The notes under the pieces: model-generated
What the model was told of the DNA's origin: nothing
What the model saw: only the letters and a program-made list of their open reading frames with translations
The model's database searches: none
Assembly: GCF_020179385.1 (NCBI RefSeq)
Contig: NZ_JAIBLJ010000004.1
Coordinates: forward strand, 1 to 64,000
From: Alkalihalobacillus sp. YIM B00296
GTDB taxonomy: Bacteria > Bacillota > Bacilli > Bacillales > Fictibacillaceae
Length of the DNA: 64,000 nt
Reading direction: 5' to 3'
Part shown: piece after piece, positions 34,866-43,404 of the stretch
Numbering within the stretch: the first letter of the stretch is position 1
How the letters are laid out: each line of letters opens with the position of its first letter
Position numbers and translations under genes: made by a program

Positions 34866-36743
34866 CTAGAAAACATTCGGCGAAGCAATCCTTGTATACT
34901 TTACTTCTTTCCCAACTCCTTTCTTTAAGCCAGGTTCATAATAAAGCCTTTCTACTTCAAGTTCATCAATTCTTTCGATACGACCACTTAAATAATCTCT
35001 GATCCTTTGTCGAGTCGTATCAATCCTGGCGAGGAGACCACCATACCGGATGTCTAAAATTTCCCACCCGAATGGTTTGTTATAATCCATCCACTGTGAT
35101 CTGTGAAGATTCCTCAATTTATTTACTGCATCGTGTAAAAGCTGTAATTCTTTTTCAGACGTTTCCTGCAGCTCATCTTTCATAGTATTACTATATCGTT
35201 CTACTAGTTTTAATCCTATTTCACTCTTTACACTAAGTACGGAACACAGGGTTGCAGCGAATTCATATAGTGTGCCCCATGTTGACTCTTTTTCCAAATA
35301 AGGTTCTAACTCCTGATGTATGGTTTGATAGTGCTTATTGAAGTCCAGATTTTGTATTTGTTTATCAAATAAACCTAAGAGCGGATCTTGCCATAATAAA
35401 TATTTCGTCGGGCTATCAGGGATCAGTTTATGCCAATCTGCAGCAGGATGCATGTCCATTTTCCCGATTGTCAAAAACGCTTCATAACGGCCTCCTGTAC
35501 AAAATTCAAACCGATTTTTCAATTTCTGTTGATCGACTTTATTTGAATATCCATGTTCTGCGAAAAGCTGTAATCCTAAAAGACCATAATAATAATTGCT
35601 TTCTGCTCCATCATCTCCCCAGAGTGTTGCGAAAACTTCCTTAACCCCTTCTTTTTTGCAAGCATTCAGAGCGGCATTTGTCGTAATAAATGTTTTCTCA
35701 TGATGAATCGTCGGCCCATGCCACGTCCATATCCCACCTGCAAAAACAGGTTTTGATCCAAAATCCGCATGCATCCTAATAAAATTTCTATAAAAATCCT
35801 CTGATTCGTTATAGTAATCCCAATATACAAGTTGAACACCTTCAGGGATGTTCTGCAAAACCTCTTTCGGAACTTGGATATTCAGATCGTAATAGGCATT
35901 GGATTCTGACCATACACGGAAATACATATCACTCCAAACCATCGGCTTCAACTTAAGTTTATCGGTTATCTCTTTTACTTTTTCAAGGTGCTCTGTCATC
36001 AAAGTGAACCGGTCTTCTTTTCCAAACTGGTCTAAAAAGTTCCCTCTGCCCAAACCATGTGCTTCATCCATTCCAATATGAATCCTATCCGTCCTGAATG
36101 GATGTGTCGATGCAGCAATCATTTTTTCGATAAAATCGTATGTTGCCTTGTTTCTCACCAATAAAACGTCTGAAGTATCTTGAATACTTGATGTATGAGA
36201 CCATCTTAAATAAGAGGACAAATGTGCAAGTGTCTGTATACATGGAATGACTTCAATCCCGAAACTATACCCGTAATCATCTATTTCCTTTAACTCGGAT
36301 TCTGTATATCTTCCTCTCATAAAACCGAAGTAAGGATCCGATTCAATCGTATATGTGTCTTCCGTATACAACATCATCATGTTGAAACCCATCAACGCCA
36401 TATGCCTCATGAATGACTTTACTGTATCAGGCTTTAGAACAGCATTTCTTGAACAATCAAACATAGCACCGATTGTAGTGAATTGTGGTTCTTCTTTAAT
36501 TTTAAAGGAGCTCTGTTTTTCAGCGGATTGTAGAAACAGCCCCAGTGCCCTGAAAAAGTGGACCTTGTCATGGTATTTGATCGTACCTTGATTGTTTCCT
36601 AGGTATACTTCAATGAGGTTTTCAGACGTCTTTTCGACTTTTACAGGTATACCCTTTCCATCTACTTTAAAATGGCGTTGAGATTCCAGTTCTGACAAAC
36701 CATCTTTCAGTTCATCGGGCAAACCATGCAGATTCAAAATCAT
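34866..36743 (-). CDS. GH20 family exo-beta-N-acetylhexosaminidase, cytoplasmic
   Basis: A 625-residue enzyme without signal peptide. An N-terminal beta domain (about 1-85) precedes a TIM barrel in which RIHIGMDEAHGLGRG carries the GH20 Asp-Glu pair (about D226, E227). VYWDYYNESEDFY and GGIWTWHGPT line the substrate pocket. It removes terminal GlcNAc or GalNAc from imported oligosaccharides. I start at the ATG at 36743, which has AAGGAGG five bases upstream; the longer frame overlaps the DegT gene. It is similar in layout to Hex1-type enzymes of Paenibacillus. Confidence 0.85.
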   Translation of the reverse strand: MILNLHGLPDELKDGLSELESQRHFKVDGKGIPVKVEKTSENLIEVYLGNNQGTIKYHDKVHFFRALGLFLQSAEKQSSFKIKEEPQFTTIGAMFDCSRNAVLKPDTVKSFMRHMALMGFNMMMLYTEDTYTIESDPYFGFMRGRYTESELKEIDDYGYSFGIEVIPCIQTLAHLSSYLRWSHTSSIQDTSDVLLVRNKATYDFIEKMIAASTHPFRTDRIHIGMDEAHGLGRGNFLDQFGKEDRFTLMTEHLEKVKEITDKLKLKPMVWSDMYFRVWSESNAYYDLNIQVPKEVLQNIPEGVQLVYWDYYNESEDFYRNFIRMHADFGSKPVFAGGIWTWHGPTIHHEKTFITTNAALNACKKEGVKEVFATLWGDDGAESNYYYGLLGLQLFAEHGYSNKVDQQKLKNRFEFCTGGRYEAFLTIGKMDMHPAADWHKLIPDSPTKYLLWQDPLLGLFDKQIQNLDFNKHYQTIHQELEPYLEKESTWGTLYEFAATLCSVLSVKSEIGLKLVERYSNTMKDELQETSEKELQLLHDAVNKLRNLHRSQWMDYNKPFGWEILDIRYGGLLARIDTTRQRIRDYLSGRIERIDELEVERLYYEPGLKKGVGKEVKYTRIASPNVF

Positions 36744-36759
36744 TTTATCCTCCTTACCT

Positions 36760-37971
36760 TCAAAGATGGGATTGCACAACATTTTTAATTGCTTCTGCCG
36801 CATAAACAATCCCTTTTTCATCACCCAATAGAACGGTCTGGGTAATCCATATAGCCTGACGATCGCCCATTTGCTCTGCAATTGGACAATGAAACTCCGG
36901 TTCTTTTCCGGTCCATTCTTGGATGGACCGGGTGATAGAATCATACTTATTGATTGCAGTATAACCTGTTGAAGATGGTATTCCCTGTTCACTGAGCATC
37001 TTTACAAATTGGGATTTGTTTACACGTTCTGATAGTGCCTTTTCTAAATAAAACATGAATAAATGGTAACCGTTACGCGTAACTCGAGGATCCGTTTTAA
37101 ATAGCTGGATCCCTTCTACGGGACTGAGAAGTTCAGTTAAAAGTTTTGCATTTCGGTTCCGTAATTCGATTTGATCTTCCAACCGGCTCATCTGCCCTAA
37201 CAAAATTGCGGCTTGAAACTCGGTGATTCTTAAATTCCACCCTATTTCATCGTGCTGATACCATGATCCATCACGCACACGCCCCACATTGGCTAGCGAC
37301 CATGCTTTATCTGCTAATCTTTTATTGTTGGTAAGGATAATCCCCCCTTCTCCAGAAGTCAGGTTTTTACTAGATTGAAAGCTGAACGTCCCTAAATCAC
37401 CAATCGCTCCTACACCTTGTCCTTTCCATTGGGCTCCCACCGCTTGGGCTGCATCTTCAATCAAAACGAGATTATATTGTTCAGCTATTCCCATTAAACG
37501 GTCTAGATTTGCTGGTGTTCCGCCTATGTGCACAGCAACAATAGCCTTGGTTTTTGAAGTGATGGCTTGTTCAACTTTTTCCGGGTCAATCAATAAAGAT
37601 TCCTCTTCCACATCCACAAATACTGGAATCGCACCAAAAAGGAGTGCAGATGTGGCAGTTGCAATGAAGGTATATGGAGGCATGATGACTTCGTCGAAGG
37701 GTTTAACACCAGCTGCTTGAAGAGCAACTGTGATGGCTAGTGTTCCGTTTACTACTGTGACACCATGATCAGCATCTTGAAACCTAGCAAACTTATCCTC
37801 AAATTCAGGTATTTTGTGTTGGTAGTCTTTGAGGTTCGATCCACCAGAACCTCCCCACTTGCCCGAATTCAACACTTCATTCAAATAGGTCGATTCCAAT
37901 GCTCCACTTAACGGCCAGGTAGGATAACGTGGATTTCCGACATTTCTTCCCTTTTCATCGAATCTTTTCAT
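36760..37971 (-). CDS. DegT/DnrJ/EryC1/StrS family PLP enzyme 1
   Basis: A 403-residue fold-type I PLP enzyme acting on keto- or amino-sugars. LVLIEDAAQAVGAQWKGQGV holds the Asp that pairs with the PLP nitrogen. GTFSFQSSKNLTSGEGGIIL holds the Schiff-base Lys (about K202). Family members transfer amino groups or dehydrate sugar intermediates. It lies 16 bp after a second DegT gene. In a catabolic operon the two may run in the deaminating direction (inference). Confidence 0.87.
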   Translation of the reverse strand: MKRFDEKGRNVGNPRYPTWPLSGALESTYLNEVLNSGKWGGSGGSNLKDYQHKIPEFEDKFARFQDADHGVTVVNGTLAITVALQAAGVKPFDEVIMPPYTFIATATSALLFGAIPVFVDVEEESLLIDPEKVEQAITSKTKAIVAVHIGGTPANLDRLMGIAEQYNLVLIEDAAQAVGAQWKGQGVGAIGDLGTFSFQSSKNLTSGEGGIILTNNKRLADKAWSLANVGRVRDGSWYQHDEIGWNLRITEFQAAILLGQMSRLEDQIELRNRNAKLLTELLSPVEGIQLFKTDPRVTRNGYHLFMFYLEKALSERVNKSQFVKMLSEQGIPSSTGYTAINKYDSITRSIQEWTGKEPEFHCPIAEQMGDRQAIWITQTVLLGDEKGIVYAAEAIKNVVQSHL

Positions 37972-37987
37972 ATGCTTTCCTTTCAGT

Positions 37988-39235
37988 TCAATTTGCTTTG
38001 ATCTTCGCCAACTGATAATGATTAGCTACCTTTTGTATACCTTTAATAATATCCTGTATGTCGTCATCAGTATAAAATTCACTGACAGGAATCCTTATTG
38101 AAGTGGTGAGGATTTTTTCCGCAATAGGGCAAGATCCTTTTTCATATGTCACATTGGATAGTTCAAAAGGAAAATGACTATTCAAATAGGCTTGTTTCTT
38201 TTGGAACAAACCATTTAAATAAACGACTTCAGGGATATAGCCGGATGCCGCCGGTATCCCCTCAGCCCTTAATGCTTCAGCGAATTCATCCCTTGAACAA
38301 GAGAAGCTCTCCTTATCAATCTGGAACATATAGAACCAATAGGTACATGTATCATCTTCTTCCACTTTATGAGGATGGAGGCCATTCAACCCTTTGATCC
38401 CATTTGTGATTTCATCTCCATATTCCGTTCTTTTCGCACATATGTGTTGGAGTTTTTTCAACTGTGCAATTCCGACAGCTCCTTGCAGTTCTGTCATCCG
38501 ATAGTTAGGTGCAAGATAGGTTAAATCTTTTTGGACATTCTTTCCGAATCGTTGATAGTTTTTATCTGCAAAAGCGTGAGTGATTTTAAAATCTTCTTCA
38601 TCACCTGAATTAATGACGACAATACCTCCATCGCCTGTAGATATATGTTTGAAATCATTGGTGCTGAAGCATCCATAATCACCAATGGTACCAACAAGCC
38701 TACCTTTATAACGGGCAAGGTAACTTTGCGCACAATCTTCGATCACTTTCAAATTATATTGTTTTGCGATTTTCATGATTGGATCCATGTCAGCTGGATT
38801 ACCAGCTAAATGTACAACAAGAATCGCTTTTGTACGATGTGTGATTCTTTGTTCAATTGATTCTGGATCCATATTGTAAGAATGAGGATCAAGGTCCGCA
38901 AATACAGGGATAGCATTTTGGTAGAGGATCCCGATCAATGTTCCCTGATCTGTGATCGGGCTAGTGATCACCTCATCGCCGACTGTGATACCAGCTGCTC
39001 CTAATGCAACATGTATGGCAGCTGTACCTGAAGAAGCAGCAACGCTATACTTTACACCATAGAGATCATTGAAATCACTCAAAAACTTCTTCACTTTATT
39101 TCCACTATGGTAAAACAGTGTGTTCTGTTCCAGTGCTTCGAGTAACTCTCTACTTTCTTCCAGACCAAATCGTTTGCCAGTTCCAAAAGGAGTTTCTTTT
39201 ACTTTTTTACCACCGTGCAAAGCCAGCTTACTCAT
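37988..39235 (-). CDS. DegT/DnrJ/EryC1/StrS family PLP enzyme 2
   Basis: A 415-residue relative of the preceding enzyme but clearly a different subgroup. KVIEDCAQSYLARYKGRLVG has the cofactor Asp, and CFSTNDFKHISTGDGGIVV has the Lys (about K196). The spacing FKH at this site suggests an L-glutamine:scyllo-inosose or dehydrase-like branch. Both residues needed for PLP chemistry are kept. AAAGGAG lies before the ATG. Confidence 0.85.
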   Translation of the reverse strand: MSKLALHGGKKVKETPFGTGKRFGLEESRELLEALEQNTLFYHSGNKVKKFLSDFNDLYGVKYSVAASSGTAAIHVALGAAGITVGDEVITSPITDQGTLIGILYQNAIPVFADLDPHSYNMDPESIEQRITHRTKAILVVHLAGNPADMDPIMKIAKQYNLKVIEDCAQSYLARYKGRLVGTIGDYGCFSTNDFKHISTGDGGIVVINSGDEEDFKITHAFADKNYQRFGKNVQKDLTYLAPNYRMTELQGAVGIAQLKKLQHICAKRTEYGDEITNGIKGLNGLHPHKVEEDDTCTYWFYMFQIDKESFSCSRDEFAEALRAEGIPAASGYIPEVVYLNGLFQKKQAYLNSHFPFELSNVTYEKGSCPIAEKILTTSIRIPVSEFYTDDDIQDIIKGIQKVANHYQLAKIKAN

Positions 39236-39250
39236 TAAAATCGCTCCTTT

Positions 39251-40957
39251 TTACAATTTGTCCCCAAGTTCGATCAAGTACTTTCCATTTATCACATGCT
39301 TTTCACAAGTCAGACCATAACGATTGACCAATTTATTTCCATTGACTTTTTCTTTATTAGAAACCGGGATTAGGATGACTGCGTTTTCAATGGCATTCGC
39401 CACTTTGATGGACCCGTCAGGATTCAATCCGACAATCTTCATTTCAAGCCTTTCTCTCACCCATCTGTTGATTTGTTCTCCTGTCCAAAATATGAATCCC
39501 ATCTTTCTAGCTTCCTGTGTGACAAATTTTACTGCTTGTCGTACAGATTGCTGTCTATAAATATGAATTTGATGAAATAAAAAATGCGCTACCCCCCGGA
39601 CCATTTTGACATTCTGGAGAAATGGTTTGACAATGCTGTTATCTGCTAAGCGATCCAGATCGACATCCTGTGTCAAAAAACTGATTTCAACGACATCATA
39701 AAAACGGTTATTCTGATCAGTCCATGAAACTGGAAAATAAGGGTGACATGTACCGAAAAGGAATCCTATATTGCCCTTTTTACTTGGTCCTCTTGTCTGG
39801 TCGGATTGTATGCCATGCTTTTCACACCAATCAAACAGCTCGCCCCATTTTTCGAACCTTGTATAATGGTTTTTATTTGAGAAAACTTCTGACTTTCCAG
39901 TGACCTGTTTCAACCAGCTTAATTGGCGTGAAAATTCAGCTTCGCTCCAATCGCCATCATCAGCTTCCAATGCATTATAATGGAATGCCAGCTCATGACC
40001 TTCGTCTTCGATTTTTTGATAAATTTTCTCGGAATAACCTGGTTCCATCATGCACCAGGTCGTTTTAAGACCACATTCTGTCAAGACTTCAAGTGTCATT
40101 TCTGCGGATTCATCCTGATTGATATCACTATCGTGTGAGATCATAGCCACTTGATCTATTCCTTCTGGCCAATAATCTATAATCGGTAAAGTTTTTTCTT
40201 TTTGCAGTGCAGTCCGAAGCAATTGTGCTATTAAAATTTCCTTCCATAGATCTGCATAAGGATACGTAAAATATTTTTCACCCGTTTCGGTGATACTCCG
40301 ATCCCACTCCCAGTCCAATTCAAACCCATCCTCCGCTTTCAGCAACTGATCATCTAAATTCGCTGTGCCATCAGGTGCCGGTACACCATCTTCCGTTACG
40401 GGCTTCGTACCTTGCTGAAACCCTACCACAGATCCGATAATATCAACTGCCCACCGATGGACTTCCCCTTTTCCGTATGTAAATCTTTGGTACACGGCAC
40501 CGGCTTTTTCACCTATCGGCGTATTTGAACGAAGAATCCCCCTTTCTTCAATGATTTCCACCTTATCCGACAGTCCTTCCAAGGTGATCGCTTTCAAAAA
40601 TCGTAGAGAAACTCGATTATCTTCATTTAATCCTTCAGCATATCCCTTTTTGATTTCTTTCGGTCGACACCCTAATATTTCGCCAATTTCTTTCAAACCA
40701 CCATATGAAATCAATGCTCCACCCTGAAGGATGAATTCAAGGATCCTGTCATTCGAACTTTGTTCAATAGGGTCAACTGGAAGGATTAAAATATCGTATT
40801 CATTTGAAATTTCGACATCATTTTCAATCCATGTAAACGGGATACCCGCATATTCTAAAATATGTTTCAGATATATTTCAAATACATTTTCCCCTGCAGC
40901 CCATCTCTTCAACGCGGTGGTTCTATCAAAGTAAACTGCTACTTTCGCCAAATTCAT
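39251..40957 (-). CDS. polysaccharide deacetylase-like protein with N-terminal GATase-like domain
   Basis: A 568-residue cytoplasmic protein. Residues about 1-190 resemble a class I GATase-like or trimerisation fold (YDILILPVDPIEQSSNDRIL and IGGALISYGG-like strand). From about 265 a NodB-type barrel begins: AMISHDSDINQDES gives the HD-x-D metal and base motif (H275-D278), and GHELAFHYNALEADDG the two His ligands (H321, H326). This predicts a metal-dependent de-N-acetylase. It has no signal peptide, so it should act on an imported or activated sugar. I know no characterised protein with this layout. Confidence 0.65.
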   Translation of the reverse strand: MNLAKVAVYFDRTTALKRWAAGENVFEIYLKHILEYAGIPFTWIENDVEISNEYDILILPVDPIEQSSNDRILEFILQGGALISYGGLKEIGEILGCRPKEIKKGYAEGLNEDNRVSLRFLKAITLEGLSDKVEIIEERGILRSNTPIGEKAGAVYQRFTYGKGEVHRWAVDIIGSVVGFQQGTKPVTEDGVPAPDGTANLDDQLLKAEDGFELDWEWDRSITETGEKYFTYPYADLWKEILIAQLLRTALQKEKTLPIIDYWPEGIDQVAMISHDSDINQDESAEMTLEVLTECGLKTTWCMMEPGYSEKIYQKIEDEGHELAFHYNALEADDGDWSEAEFSRQLSWLKQVTGKSEVFSNKNHYTRFEKWGELFDWCEKHGIQSDQTRGPSKKGNIGFLFGTCHPYFPVSWTDQNNRFYDVVEISFLTQDVDLDRLADNSIVKPFLQNVKMVRGVAHFLFHQIHIYRQQSVRQAVKFVTQEARKMGFIFWTGEQINRWVRERLEMKIVGLNPDGSIKVANAIENAVILIPVSNKEKVNGNKLVNRYGLTCEKHVINGKYLIELGDKL

Positions 40958-40978
40958 GTAAAAACCCCTTTTACATCA

Positions 40979-41878
40979 TCATAATTTCACTTTTTTTCCA
41001 GTTCTTCTGCTTTCATTTGCAGCTTCAATAAATCGGATGATCTCGGTCGTTTCTTCGATATCGATTCTTGGCTCACCTGTTTTGAACATGATCATCACCT
41101 GTTCCAACAAGCTTGCATAATGTGGTTTCGTTCCCGATTGCCCATCTGCAAATACAGTTGATGACTCCATATGAATCAGTGCCCCGAATTGATTATTACC
41201 TTTTCTGTTTCCCCTGACGGTGCCGATTCTTCCATCTTCCCATTCCCCAACAAGAAGGTCATAGTCTTCGTTCGTTGCCGTTTCAACACTTATACAGCCT
41301 TTGCCGAGAATCGTGAATAGCATTTCGACTGAATGAATTCCATACCAGAATAAACCAGGCTGCTTCTCAACAATGTTCATCGGTCCATACGAGTCTGCTC
41401 CTATGATATTTTTGCTTAATTTCAGATTGTTTTGGAGCCCTTCTGCATATCGAAGAGAGGATGTGCTCATGATAGGGATTTCCATATCATGTGCGATTTC
41501 CTGTATTCTCACTGCCTCTTCATAATCAACTGTAAATGGTTTATCAATGAATACTGGTTTTTTAAATTCCGCTATCCGCTTAAATTGCTCTAAATGGACT
41601 CTCCCATCGACCGAAGTCAATAAGATGGCATCAGATATTTCACAAACTTCTTCTATGGAATCCGTAATTTTGATCCGAAATTCGCCTTTTAACTTTTCAG
41701 TGATCCCTTCTATTCTTGAATAACTTAAATCAAAATCCGGTGAGCCCCCTGGAAATGCGATAACCACTTTTCCTCCGGGCACATGATAAGGGTGCTCTGG
41801 ATCATTCAGCAATTCCGTGAATGCAGCGCAATGAGAAGTATCTAATCCGACCATACCAATTTTTAATTGGTTACTCAT
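40979..41878 (-). CDS. Gfo/Idh/MocA family oxidoreductase
   Basis: A 299-residue NAD(P)-dependent sugar dehydrogenase. The N-terminal Rossmann fold starts KIGMVGLDTSHCAAFTELL, a variant of the glycine-rich loop. FKKPVFIDKPFTVDYEEAVR contains the EKP-like motif (here DKP) with the catalytic Lys, and FWYGIHSVEMLFTILGKG contains the His of the C-terminal half. It leads the operon running through the deacetylase-like, DegT and GH20 genes and could make the 3- or 4-keto sugar that DegT enzymes use. Confidence 0.85.
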   Translation of the reverse strand: MSNQLKIGMVGLDTSHCAAFTELLNDPEHPYHVPGGKVVIAFPGGSPDFDLSYSRIEGITEKLKGEFRIKITDSIEEVCEISDAILLTSVDGRVHLEQFKRIAEFKKPVFIDKPFTVDYEEAVRIQEIAHDMEIPIMSTSSLRYAEGLQNNLKLSKNIIGADSYGPMNIVEKQPGLFWYGIHSVEMLFTILGKGCISVETATNEDYDLLVGEWEDGRIGTVRGNRKGNNQFGALIHMESSTVFADGQSGTKPHYASLLEQVMIMFKTGEPRIDIEETTEIIRFIEAANESRRTGKKVKL

Positions 41879-41894
41879 GATTCCCTCCTAACAT

Positions 41895-41909
41895 AATTTT
41901 CCGAATATT
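41895..41909. promoter_or_regulatory. CodY-box-like sequence
   Basis: AATTTTCCGAATATT matches 13 of 15 positions of the CodY consensus AATTTTCWGAAAATT. It lies in the leader of the Gfo operon. Similar boxes are seen at 22911-22925 and, more weakly, at 34762-34776 and 46312-46326. Confidence 0.35.
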
Positions 41910-41916
41910 CATTCTC

Positions 41917-41952
41917 ATTATAAAACTAGTACTTAAATAAAGACAAGTCTAA
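41917..41952 (-). promoter_or_regulatory. Gfo operon promoter with AAAGAC-type operator
   Basis: Minus strand: -35 TTGTCT (41941-41946), 18 bp, -10 TATAAT (41917-41922). The -35 lies in AAAGACAAGTCTAA (41939-41952), a slightly weaker form of the AAAGAC-N2-GTCTTT palindrome, with another GTCTTTT half at about 41958-41964. This region is also the upstream region of the plus-strand regulator gene. Confidence 0.7.
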
Positions 41953-42029
41953 AAAAAGTCTTTTATTAACTTCAGCTATTGGTTATAATTATTACAATTA
42001 TTAGTAAACGCACGTGAGGAGTGAGTTTT

Positions 42030-43397
42030 TTGGATAATAACAGACCAGAATTCGAGTTTGAAAAAGGGATTGCAATCGGTGTGATCGGCCCTCAATTCCT
42101 TATTGAAAGGACTGAAGAAGCACTGAAAGGTTTTCCATCCTTTGTCCCCTACTTTCACAAATGTGATGATGAAAGTGACATCTCCTCGATCCCGAAAGGT
42201 TTGATGAACAAGGTTGAAGTCCTTCTTTTCCTCGAATATCAATTATTCAGAAAAGCAAAAGAGAAGGATTTCATCATACCTGTCCATTATGTGCCATTGA
42301 TGGGGACAGGTTTATACCGTTCACTTTTCCGTACTAAAACCTTATATGGCCTGAAAACACTGACAGTGGATTCTGTACCAGAGCAATATGTCAATCAAAT
42401 CCTCGACGAATTAGAAGAAAAAAATACGAATAAGATTTTCTATGAAGGTTCGGCTCTTGATACTGTAAACGGCATAGTTGATTTCCATTCCCGATATTTC
42501 GATAATCGGCCAGGCTCCTCTGCAATGACTGGTATACAAGCAGTTTCTGAAAAGCTTGATGAACTAGGTATTCCGAATGAATGGGTGACTCCAACCCATC
42601 AGGATTTGATTGTATCCCTTGAACGAGCATTACTTGCCACTAAAACAAGACGTAACAAGGAAGCTCAGATCGTAGTGGGATTAATCAATATAGATGATTT
42701 CAGAAAGGTCGCAGATAATTTTCCGACCGAACATGAAGTACAGAAACTGAAACTTGACCTCCACCGGCTATTGTTGGATTATGTAAAACTTTTAGACGGA
42801 CATTTAACTAGTTTGGGAGGTGGAGAATACCTTTTCTTCACTACCAGAGGAATATTTGAAAGGGAGACTAGAGGATATAAATTTTTACCGATTCTAAATG
42901 ATGCTCATAAATCACTTGGTGTTTCATTAAGCTTGGGTATCGGTTTCGGAAGGACGGCAACGGACGCCGGAAATCATGCCCGAATAGCTTTAAGGCAATC
43001 AAAAGATTTCGGAGGTAAAACGTGTTTTATCGTAAGAGAGGATAGAAGTGTGATAGGCCCTGTTGAAATGGCGAACCCGATGATCTATGACCTTTCAATT
43101 ACAGATCACAAGCTTCTTAAGGAAGCTGAGCAGGCTGGTATGTCAGCTGCTTACATGAGTAAACTGATGGCTCAGGTCACTCGTTACAAAAAAACGAACT
43201 ATACTGCGCAGGAGCTGTCATCTATTCTTGGGATCACCATCAGAAGTACCCACCGAATCCTTGCCCAATGGATCGATGCAGGATTGGTGGACGTCGTCGG
43301 TGAGGAAAAAATCACTTCACGCGGGAGACCGAGACAAATTTATAAACTTACTTTCGTTGCTGCACAACTTGATAAAATACAAGAAAGAGTGGAATAA
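42030..43397 (+). CDS. regulator with degenerate GGDEF-like domain and C-terminal winged helix
   Basis: A 455-residue soluble protein without membrane helices. Residues about 1-165 form an unassigned alpha/beta input domain (GIAIGVIGPQFLIERTEEAL). Residues about 190-340 follow the GGDEF fold: INIDDFRKVADNF, then SLGGGEYLFFTT in place of GGDEF, then VSLSLGIGFGRTATDAGNHA. Residues about 390-440 are a winged helix (YTAQELSSILGITIRSTHRI, then SRGRPRQIYKL). Thus a nucleotide-cyclase-like fold is used inside a transcription factor. The gene lies among the four AAAGAC promoters and is their probable regulator. TTG start at 42030 (GAGGAG eight bases upstream) preferred over GTG at 42021. Confidence 0.7.
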   Translation: MDNNRPEFEFEKGIAIGVIGPQFLIERTEEALKGFPSFVPYFHKCDDESDISSIPKGLMNKVEVLLFLEYQLFRKAKEKDFIIPVHYVPLMGTGLYRSLFRTKTLYGLKTLTVDSVPEQYVNQILDELEEKNTNKIFYEGSALDTVNGIVDFHSRYFDNRPGSSAMTGIQAVSEKLDELGIPNEWVTPTHQDLIVSLERALLATKTRRNKEAQIVVGLINIDDFRKVADNFPTEHEVQKLKLDLHRLLLDYVKLLDGHLTSLGGGEYLFFTTRGIFERETRGYKFLPILNDAHKSLGVSLSLGIGFGRTATDAGNHARIALRQSKDFGGKTCFIVREDRSVIGPVEMANPMIYDLSITDHKLLKEAEQAGMSAAYMSKLMAQVTRYKKTNYTAQELSSILGITIRSTHRILAQWIDAGLVDVVGEEKITSRGRPRQIYKLTFVAAQLDKIQERVE

Positions 43398-43404
43398 AAT
43401 TCTT

